DNA of 12,604 bases from an uncultured Micrococcales bacterium (GTDB lineage Bacteria > Actinomycetota > Actinomycetes > Actinomycetales > Microbacteriaceae): contig CAJXMQ010000021.1 of NCBI GenBank assembly GCA_913056225.1, positions 1-12,604 of the forward strand. The letters run 5' to 3'. The position numbers were made by a program, and so were the translations under genes. The notes under the pieces are model-generated. The model saw only the letters and a program-made list of their open reading frames with translations. It searched no databases and was not told the DNA's origin. This document shows positions 7,183 through 12,085 of the stretch, one piece after another. Position 1 is the first letter of the stretch. Every line of letters begins with the position of its first letter.

Positions 7183-8493
7183 ATGCAAAACACTTCTAAA
7201 ATTTCATCCCTCCCTTCAATGCAGGACGGTCAGGTAAATATTGCAGGGTGGTTGGAGACGCTGAGAGATCAAAAAAGAATTCAGTTTCTGATCATCAGAG
7301 ATGATTCTGGGTCGGTTCAGGTCACATACCCAAAACCCTCAGAGGATGATGAACTAGCCGCATTGGTCTCAACTATCACCGATGGGAGCTTTGTTCGCAT
7401 TACCGGTCAGCTCAAGCATGACGAACGAGTGAAGCTCAACGGCATCGAGATTTTGCTGGAATCGCTAGACATCCAGTCTCTTTCAATTCCAGAATCCCCA
7501 ATTGCTGATGACACCAGCATCGACAAAAGACTTGACTGGAGATTTTTGGACTACAGGCGCCCAGAGATGCGTTTGATGACCAAGGTTCAAACAGAAATAG
7601 AAGCAAGCTGGAGAAAATACTGGCTGGAGAACGACTTCACTGAAATCCACACACCGAAACTAATGAGCTCTCCCAGTGAGTCACATGCAGAACTTTTCAA
7701 ACTTGAATACTTCGAAACCCATGCCTACCTGGCTCAGTCACCACAGTTTTATAAGCAAATGGCAATGGCCAGTGGCTTGGGGCGAGTTTTTGAGATTGGT
7801 CCTGTGTTCCGAGCGGACCCAAGTTTCACAGCCAGACACGCAACTGAGTTTGTGTCAGTGGACATGGAGGTTAGCAACATTGACTCCCACACCGACATCA
7901 TGGATATTCAAGAGCAGTTGCTGATTGGTGCCATCACCCAGGTAAAAGAAAAATATGGCGAGCAAATCAAACAACTTCTTGATGTCGAGGTGACCGTCCC
8001 CACTGCCCCATTCCCAAGAATTAGTCTCACTGAGGCTCACGAGATTCTCAAAAAGCGTGGCTATGAAGTTCCTCGAGCCGATGGTGACCTCGACCCCGAG
8101 GGTGAGAGACAGATCTCGGCTTACGTGAAGGAAGAGTTCAACCACGAGTTTTTGTTCCTAACTGACTATCACAGTCAGATCAGGCCTTTTTATCACATGC
8201 GTCATGAGGACAACCCGAACCTGACCAAGAGCTATGACCTTTTGTGGAAGGGAACTGAGATCACCACCGGTGCTCAACGTGAACACAGGGTTGATGTCTT
8301 GATTGAGCAAATCAAGGAAAAGGGCTTGGAACCAGAAGGACTTGATAACTACCTGAATTTCTTCCGCTATGGAGTTCCAAGCCACGGAGGCTTTGGAATG
8401 GGTCTGACCAGAGTTTTGATGCTGCTTCTGGATCTACCAAACATCCGTGAGGCAAGCTTCCTATTCCGCGGTCCTAACCGACTAGAGCCCTAA
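7183..8493 (+). CDS. aspS: Aspartyl-tRNA synthetase, archaeal/eukaryotic type (probably aspartate--tRNA(Asn) ligase)
   Basis: A 436-residue class II synthetase. It has an N-terminal OB-fold anticodon-binding domain (about 17-100) and a catalytic domain with motif 2 FRADPSFTARHATEF (209-223) and motif 3 GGFGMGLTR (402-410), ending PNRLEP. The motif 2 form and the absence of the roughly 120-residue GAD insertion put it with the short archaeal/eukaryotic AspRS group, not with the approximately 590-residue bacterial type found in mycobacteria. Such enzymes in bacteria are often non-discriminating, charging tRNA-Asn with Asp for later conversion by GatCAB. By eye, the tryptophan reported to block tRNA-Asn in Thermococcus AspRS aligns with Glu25 here, which fits but does not prove relaxed specificity. 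The ATG is preceded by AAGG with seven-base spacing. Its stop overlaps that of the convergent gene. Confidence 0.93.
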   Translation: MQNTSKISSLPSMQDGQVNIAGWLETLRDQKRIQFLIIRDDSGSVQVTYPKPSEDDELAALVSTITDGSFVRITGQLKHDERVKLNGIEILLESLDIQSLSIPESPIADDTSIDKRLDWRFLDYRRPEMRLMTKVQTEIEASWRKYWLENDFTEIHTPKLMSSPSESHAELFKLEYFETHAYLAQSPQFYKQMAMASGLGRVFEIGPVFRADPSFTARHATEFVSVDMEVSNIDSHTDIMDIQEQLLIGAITQVKEKYGEQIKQLLDVEVTVPTAPFPRISLTEAHEILKKRGYEVPRADGDLDPEGERQISAYVKEEFNHEFLFLTDYHSQIRPFYHMRHEDNPNLTKSYDLLWKGTEITTGAQREHRVDVLIEQIKEKGLEPEGLDNYLNFFRYGVPSHGGFGMGLTRVLMLLLDLPNIREASFLFRGPNRLEP

Positions 8494-8927
8494 GAAATAG
8501 CTAAAGCAGTCAAAACACCAATGATTGTTCCTGCGACAACCATCCCGGCATTGATTGCCATGGCTGATTTGAAGGCACTCACCCCAAGTGCGACACTCAA
8601 AGCCGCTGCAATCTGACTTCCAATCAGTAACGGTCCAACCACGGCCATGCCCCAAATGCCGTAACGATCAAAAGCTCTGCGGGCGCGTGACATGTTTTTG
8701 CCCTCAGACTTTCCACGCTTTGCAACCCTCTGCATCACCGCTTTTGATGAATAGGCAAAAGCGAAGGTGGTGATGGCGTTGCCGCTGAAGGCCAAGGTAA
8801 TTGTCCAAAATGGATTCAGCCCAAACAGGATTGCAATTGGGATAACCCCAACTGCCTCTAGCCAGGGAATTGCACCCGCGATAAAAACACCAAGCAGGCC
8901 AAGTTGTTGCAATATATCTTCTGCCAT
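8490..8927 (-). CDS. Small multidrug export-like integral membrane protein
   Basis: A 145-residue membrane protein resembling the small multi-drug export family (Pfam Sm_multidrug_ex). It has helices at about 8-36 (with GAIPWLEAVGVIP, the family-like polar/proline segment), 38-62, 90-113 and 120-143, split by a basic loop (65-87). The family name is historical and transport of drugs is not established; membrane localisation is the safe statement. Start ATG 8927 overlaps the preceding stop as TAATG, so it is translated with the upstream membrane gene; a longer frame reaching 9032 would run 106 bases into that gene and has no support. Its stop codon overlaps that of aspS on the other strand (8490-8493). 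Confidence 0.82.
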   Translation of the reverse strand: MAEDILQQLGLLGVFIAGAIPWLEAVGVIPIAILFGLNPFWTITLAFSGNAITTFAFAYSSKAVMQRVAKRGKSEGKNMSRARRAFDRYGIWGMAVVGPLLIGSQIAAALSVALGVSAFKSAMAINAGMVVAGTIIGVLTALAIS

Positions 8928-9775
8928 TAGTCCACCATGTCGTATTTGAGTTTGTAGCTGGCTAGAGCCATCGAAGGAAGAACGAAGGTATAGCCCGCGA
9001 TTAGCCAGAATAAAGCGTTGATTTGACCCCAACTTATCTCAACTGGATAAAACCAGAGGTCTTCTGATGTGTTGAAATCCATCCAAACTGCCCAGATCAG
9101 AACACTCGTTGCAAACACATATGCAATTGCAGATAGCCACCTGTAAGCCCAGAGATAGCTTCTGTTTCTCAGCTCCAGTAGACGTTCATCCAACGCCTCT
9201 TCAGGGGCATCTGCAACCAATCGAACCGATTTTCTGAGTAAGAACCAAAAGACAAAAATCAACAGGACATGGATCAAAAGATAAAAAGCAACCGGAGAGT
9301 CAGGGATGGTAGAAAGTAAAAATGTTCCGCCTAACAGCGTTACGTTGCTCCCCCAAATCAAGAATCTCAGGGCTCCTTTGGTCCTCAAACCATTCCACTT
9401 ATCCTCAGAAAGAGATTTCTCAACATTTTTTGCTGAAGCAGCCCATCCGTACTCATTGGAAGAGTTGGAGCTAAAAATTGCTTTGTATTCGGGCCAGAGT
9501 CCTCTGGCCTTTACGTACAAAATAAACACCGGCATTTCAATTACGACGTAAGCGAGTATTGAATAGAAAAACCAATTCAGCTCAAGTCCAAAAAAATTAA
9601 AAACAGGATCCGACTGCCAAAACAATAAAGCCGCTACACCAGCAGGGATAAAGGTTGCGCCAATATCCATATATGACATCAAAGTTACGTTTCGACCCGC
9701 ATAAGTGGGATAAACCCAGAGGTATGCAAGGGACAGGGTAGCAAGCACGACGGCGATAACAATCAGCTCATTCAT
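8927..9775 (-). CDS. Seven-helix integral membrane protein of unknown function
   Basis: A 282-residue protein I do not recognise. Hydrophobic segments are at about 3-20, 36-54, 67-90, 135-157, 162-182, 208-230 and 248-270, with hydrophilic loops at about 92-130 (polar, Ser/Asn/Glu/Lys-rich) and 186-206 (acidic, Glu/Arg-rich). No cysteine pair, nucleotide-binding motif or obvious catalytic residues are seen. The start is ATG 9775: GGAGG lies eight bases upstream and the codon overlaps the regulator stop as ATGA. A start at 9793 would be six codons longer but bypasses that signal. Placed between an XRE regulator and a small export-like protein, it is probably controlled by the regulator and acts with the downstream membrane protein, as a transporter, sensor or envelope factor. 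Confidence 0.8.
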   Translation of the reverse strand: MNELIVIAVVLATLSLAYLWVYPTYAGRNVTLMSYMDIGATFIPAGVAALLFWQSDPVFNFFGLELNWFFYSILAYVVIEMPVFILYVKARGLWPEYKAIFSSNSSNEYGWAASAKNVEKSLSEDKWNGLRTKGALRFLIWGSNVTLLGGTFLLSTIPDSPVAFYLLIHVLLIFVFWFLLRKSVRLVADAPEEALDERLLELRNRSYLWAYRWLSAIAYVFATSVLIWAVWMDFNTSEDLWFYPVEISWGQINALFWLIAGYTFVLPSMALASYKLKYDMVD

Positions 9776-10005
9776 TGATTTTCCTCCAGCCAAAATAATT
9801 GCTCCACCTCAACCTCGAGGGCATTGGCGAGCTTTAGCGCAAGAATCAAAGAGGGGGCATACTCGCCACGTTCGATGTAACCAATTGTTTGATAGTGAAC
9901 GTTCACCAGGTCGGCCAGCTCCTTCCTGCCTAAACCCGCCTTTTCCCTGAAAAACTCAACGGCAATGCCGACTTTTTCAAGTTGCTCCTTGGGCTTGCGG
10001 CTCAT
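9772..10005 (-). CDS. Small XRE-family helix-turn-helix regulator
   Basis: A 77-residue DNA-binding protein consisting almost only of a Cro/C1-type HTH. The helices fit GLGRKELADLVNVHYQTIGYIERGEYAPSLILALKLANAL, followed by the usual tail EVEVEQLFWLEE. The preferred start is ATG 10005, because a promoter-like pair (TTGCAT, 17-base spacer, TATGCT) ends exactly six bases before it; a start at 10032 would add nine residues, has no Shine-Dalgarno and would place the coding region over that promoter. Repeated TAGCAT hexamers cover the promoter, which suggests it represses itself and the two membrane-protein genes that follow in the same operon (ATGA overlap with the next). Small XRE proteins of this kind are commonly found next to membrane-protein genes. 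Confidence 0.9.
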   Translation of the reverse strand: MSRKPKEQLEKVGIAVEFFREKAGLGRKELADLVNVHYQTIGYIERGEYAPSLILALKLANALEVEVEQLFWLEENQ

Positions 10006-10050
10006 AAAGATAGCATAAATGCTATGTAGCATAAATGCAACATTATGCTA
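10006..10050 (-). promoter_or_regulatory. Predicted promoter of the XRE operon with overlapping TAGCAT operator repeats
   Basis: On the minus strand, TTGCAT (10040-10035), a 17-base spacer and TATGCT (10017-10012) lie six bases from the ATG at 10005. TAGCAT occurs at 10011-10016 and 10027-10032 on the plus strand and at 10024-10019 and 10050-10045 on the minus strand. The block TAGCATAAATGCTA (10011-10024) is a perfect dyad that contains the -10; its first 12 bases repeat at 10027-10038, a 16-base period. The outermost hexamer lies over the 3' end of the glutaredoxin gene. Binding by the adjacent XRE protein is inferred from position. Confidence 0.65.
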
Positions 10051-10282
10051 ATGCGGAACGTAGCCTTTTCTCATCTACCCGCCAAAAACTGTGTTGTCTG
10101 CCATCAATCAACACCACTGGGATTTCCTCAGAATACAGATTCACTAGCGCCTGATCTTCAAGCATGTTTTTTTCTTCAAAGGTCACATCTGGGAAGGAGA
10201 CGAGGACTTCAGTAATGACACTTCTTGCCTCGTCGCATAAATGACAGCCAGGTTTGGAAATTAGGGTCAATAGTTTGCTCAC
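10043..10282 (-). CDS. Glutaredoxin-like protein (DUF836/YruB type)
   Basis: A 79-residue thioredoxin-fold protein with a CHLC active site (Cys13-Cys16, in SKPGCHLCDEA) and the cis-proline in EEIPVVLIDG. It is the size of the short glutaredoxin-like family (Pfam DUF836) common in actinobacteria and probably carries out cytoplasmic thiol-disulfide exchange with an unknown partner. It diverges from the HAD-IB gene, as the glutaredoxin gene lies near serB1 in mycobacteria (Rv0508 and Rv0505c, from memory). Translation starts at GTG 10282. TAGTTT ends six bases before it, pointing to a leaderless mRNA, but GGAGGG sits right against the start and AGGAGG lies 12 bases upstream, so a conventional start from a farther promoter is not excluded. 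Confidence 0.88.
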   Translation of the reverse strand: MSKLLTLISKPGCHLCDEARSVITEVLVSFPDVTFEEKNMLEDQALVNLYSEEIPVVLIDGRQHSFWRVDEKRLRSALA

Positions 10283-10311
10283 CCCTCCAAACTACCTCCT
10301 AGACTGAGCGG
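10283..10311. promoter_or_regulatory. Divergent leaderless-type promoters of the glutaredoxin and HAD-IB genes
   Basis: TAGTTT (minus, 10294-10289) is six bases from the glutaredoxin GTG at 10282. TAGACT (plus, 10300-10305) is six bases from the HAD GTG at 10312. The two -10-like boxes are separated by five bases, and the predicted start sites are 30 bp apart. A weak -35 for the plus side is TTGCTC (10275-10280) with a 19-base spacer. Purine runs resembling Shine-Dalgarno sites occur only on the minus strand (10300-10295 and 10288-10282). Confidence 0.55.
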
Positions 10312-11019
10312 GTGAGCGAAGACAAAGCGAAAAAGCAGCCTGCGGCCTTTTTTGATGTTGATAACACCCTGGTTAGGGGATCAACCGCTTTTCTTTACGC
10401 AAAAGTAGCCATTGAGATAGGCGTTTTCAGACGAAGTGATGTTTGGCGAATGGGTTTTGAGCACCTCAGATTTATCTGGCGAGGTGAAAACAATGACCGT
10501 CTCGCAGCCATAAAAGACCAAGCGCTGAGCCTGATTGCAGGGGCCAGCCGCGAAGAAATGCACAGTCTCATGCAGAAGGTTTGGGATAAAGAAATAAAGC
10601 GCAAGGTCTATCCAGGGATGGTGGAGATCGTGCAAGAGCATCTAAAGCAGGGAAGAGAAGTTTGGCTGATAACAGCCTCGCCTCAGGAGCTGGGGGATTT
10701 GATTGCCGAGAATATCGGGGCAACCGGAGCACTGGGTACTCAAGTCGAACACAAAGATGGTGTTATGACTGGTCGGTTGGTGGGTCACCCACTGCATGGA
10801 ATTGAAAAGGCGAAAGCTGCCAAAAAGTTAGCAAAGAAAAGAAACCTGAGCCTCAGAAAATCTTGGGCCTATTCAGACAGTCGAAATGATTTGCCACTGC
10901 TGACATTGGTGAAACATCCGGTCGCTGTGAATCCAGACAAGTTGCTAAAACGTCACGCCAGAGCGGCGAATTGGAAAATGTTGAATTTCTCGAAAAAGGA
11001 TTTGCGGAACCGCCAGTAG
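10312..11019 (+). CDS. HAD-IB family phosphatase (SerB1-like)
   Basis: A 235-residue haloacid dehalogenase superfamily hydrolase, subfamily IB. Motif I is FFDVDNTL with nucleophile Asp15 and general acid Asp17, motif II is LITASP (Thr121/Ser123), motif III is Lys168, and motif IV is YSDSRNDLPLL with Asp189 and Asp193. The alpha-helical cap lies between residues 22 and about 105. The subfamily includes phosphoserine phosphatases, and the M. tuberculosis neighbour of this cluster is annotated serB1, but specificity cannot be read from sequence; unlike true SerB it lacks an ACT domain, and no acyltransferase domain is fused. The GTG start at 10312 lies six bases after TAGACT without a Shine-Dalgarno site, so the mRNA is probably leaderless. 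It ends seven bases before the convergent bS22 gene. Confidence 0.92.
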   Translation: MSEDKAKKQPAAFFDVDNTLVRGSTAFLYAKVAIEIGVFRRSDVWRMGFEHLRFIWRGENNDRLAAIKDQALSLIAGASREEMHSLMQKVWDKEIKRKVYPGMVEIVQEHLKQGREVWLITASPQELGDLIAENIGATGALGTQVEHKDGVMTGRLVGHPLHGIEKAKAAKKLAKKRNLSLRKSWAYSDSRNDLPLLTLVKHPVAVNPDKLLKRHARAANWKMLNFSKKDLRNRQ

Positions 11020-11026
11020 AAGGCGA

Positions 11027-11125
11027 TTACTTCTTATTGCGACGCTGGTGACGAGTCTTGCGCAAAAGCTTACGGTGCTTTTTCTTACTCATCCTCTTGC
11101 GACGCTTCTTGATTACTGAACCCAC
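11027..11125 (-). CDS. Small ribosomal protein bS22 / AURKAIP1-COX24 domain protein
   Basis: A 32-residue, extremely basic protein beginning MGSVIKKRRKRMSKKKHRK and continuing LLRKTRHQRRNKK. It matches the actinobacterial AURKAIP1/COX24-domain protein, whose mycobacterial form (Rv0500B, 33 residues) was found as an extra 30S subunit protein, bS22, near the decoding region. The GTG start at 11125 is supported by AGAGG five bases upstream and by the conserved MGSVIKKRRKRM N-terminus; an internal ATG at the second Met would delete a third of the protein. Location two genes from proC and next to a HAD-IB gene agrees with the mycobacterial order. It has its own promoter. Confidence 0.93.
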   Translation of the reverse strand: MGSVIKKRRKRMSKKKHRKLLRKTRHQRRNKK

Positions 11126-11211
11126 AAAAACCTCTTTTTCTAAGTGCTCTAAGGCAACTGCCTAAGTCTATTGTTTAATCGTTGCTAGCTCAACCCCGTT
11201 TGGGCCAAGGT
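11126..11211 (-). promoter_or_regulatory. Promoter and leader of the bS22 gene
   Basis: This 86-base gap holds TTGAGC (11193-11188), a 17-base spacer and TAGACT (11170-11165) on the minus strand, the best -35/-10 pair in the window. Transcription would begin near 11158, leaving a leader of about 33 bases with a Shine-Dalgarno AGAGG. A short dyad AGGCA-AC-TGCCT (11152-11163) lies just at the predicted start site and could be an operator. The part nearest the 2TM gene stop (11190-11211) has only a weak, offset stem and no T-run, so I see no convincing terminator. Confidence 0.65.
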
Positions 11212-11490
11212 TTACTTCTTGAGTCTCTTAATCTCGTTTTCCACGTCCTCATCAGTGATTGGACGTTCAAACCCTTTTCCGTACGCCTCATAGCCGGTCA
11301 CCAAAACCGCAATCCCGATACCGAAGGCCGGCCAGACTGGCCAGAAATAAGTTCCGGGCATCACTAGGAAGTAAATGGCTGTAGTCAATGCAAAAACAAA
11401 AATCCACACGAAAACCAGGCTTCTAAAATCCTGTTTTGCCTTCAGCTTCTTTTTAGCGAACTTTCTTAGTTCGTCATCACTTGTTGCCAC
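11212..11490 (-). CDS. 2TM domain-containing membrane protein
   Basis: A 92-residue protein with a charged N-terminus (residues 1-22, Lys-rich), two membrane helices at about 24-43 and 49-68 joined by the short turn MPGTYFWPVWP, and a charged C-terminus (ITDEDVENEIKRLKK). This is the pattern of the 2TM domain family (Pfam PF13239), in which the FWPxWP turn is typical; its function is unknown. The GTG start at 11490 overlaps the upstream regulator gene by 14 bases and no clear Shine-Dalgarno is seen, so it is probably expressed by coupling to the regulator. Confidence 0.85.
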   Translation of the reverse strand: MATSDDELRKFAKKKLKAKQDFRSLVFVWIFVFALTTAIYFLVMPGTYFWPVWPAFGIGIAVLVTGYEAYGKGFERPITDEDVENEIKRLKK

Positions 11491-12073
11491 GATTAACTTT
11501 CTTCTTTACTTCTTCAGACAGGTGGTCGACTTCGTTTTTGACACTTTTGGAGACCTCGTCGGCCTTGGTCTTTGCCTGCTTTTCTAATTCTTTGGCCTGC
11601 TTCTCTGCTTCACTTTTGCCCTCAGCGATTCTGCGGCCCAAATCTTTTCCGGCCTGCTTTGGATCGAAGTCGATGTTCACTCGGTCTTGTACCTTGTCTT
11701 TCAGCCAGCCGGCACCTCTGGTCAGCCACTGACCCAACTGCTCGCCAGCCTCACCAAGTCGCTCGCTAAGAATCTCCTCGGCGTCAACTTCGTAATCCAT
11801 GCTTAGAAACGGAACTACCCAATCCTCAACCTGCTCTAGCGCCTCAGGAGTGACGCTGTAAAAGCGCTTCTGCCCATCCTCGCGCGCGCTCACCAGGTTT
11901 GCCTCTCGCAAAACCTTTAGGTGCTTGGAAACAGTCGGCTGTCCCATCTGGGTGTGCTCAACCAGTTCGCTTACGGTCATCTCGCCCTCGCCACCAGAAA
12001 GCTTGCTCTGCAATAAAGCATCCAGCATGTGTCTGCGGTTTGGATCTGCAATTGCTTCGTATATATCAGCCAT
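11477..12073 (-). CDS. ArsR-type winged-helix regulator with a long charged C-terminal coiled coil
   Basis: A 198-residue protein in two parts. Residues 1-90 form an ArsR-like winged helix: IADPNRRHMLDALL (helix 1), MTVSELVEHTQMGQPTVSKHLKVLREANLV (recognition region) and the wing EDGQKRFYSVT. Residues 95-198 are highly charged and helical, with a late Lys/Glu/Ala-rich stretch (about 143-198) that looks like a coiled coil or amphipathic helix. There is no cysteine, so the CXC metal site of classical ArsR/SmtB sensors is absent and metal sensing is unlikely. The ATG at 12073 lies six bases after TAGACT, a leaderless arrangement whose -10 overlaps the proC stop codon. The overlapping 2TM gene suggests that a membrane protein is its partner or target. 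Confidence 0.88.
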   Translation of the reverse strand: MADIYEAIADPNRRHMLDALLQSKLSGGEGEMTVSELVEHTQMGQPTVSKHLKVLREANLVSAREDGQKRFYSVTPEALEQVEDWVVPFLSMDYEVDAEEILSERLGEAGEQLGQWLTRGAGWLKDKVQDRVNIDFDPKQAGKDLGRRIAEGKSEAEKQAKELEKQAKTKADEVSKSVKNEVDHLSEEVKKKVNRGNK

Positions 12074-12085
12074 GGAATAAGTCTA
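12074..12085 (-). promoter_or_regulatory. -10 box of the ArsR-type gene, overlapping the proC stop codon
   Basis: TAGACT occupies 12085-12080 and its first three bases are the proC stop codon TAG. Six bases then lead to the ATG at 12073, so a leaderless transcript is expected. A possible -35, TCGACA (12110-12105), matches five of six consensus bases but needs a long 19-base spacer and lies inside proC. Read-through from proC could also express the gene. Confidence 0.55.

Noticed and set aside
8928..9032. 35-residue N-terminal extension of the small export-like protein
   Set aside because: It would overlap the upstream gene by more than 100 bases, is polar and unlike the family, and the TAATG junction at 8927 gives a natural coupled start.
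9776..9793. Six-codon longer start of the seven-helix protein
   Set aside because: GGAGG lies inside that extension, eight bases before ATG 9775, and the ATGA overlap with the regulator stop also points to 9775.
10006..10032. Longer form of the XRE gene starting at ATG 10032
   Set aside because: No Shine-Dalgarno, the extra nine residues (MLHSIYAIF) do not fit the family start, and this start would place coding sequence across the dyad and -10 box that lie six bases from ATG 10005.
8490..10032. The XRE module as a toxin-antitoxin or phage-defence system
   Set aside because: No toxin-sized partner, nuclease, NTPase or other effector motif is present; the partners are ordinary multi-pass membrane proteins, so I keep it as a regulated membrane module of unknown role.
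11011..11025. CGCC-AGTAGAA-GGCG stem between the HAD and bS22 genes as a terminator
   Set aside because: Only four pairs with a seven-base loop and no following T-run on either strand; too weak to call.
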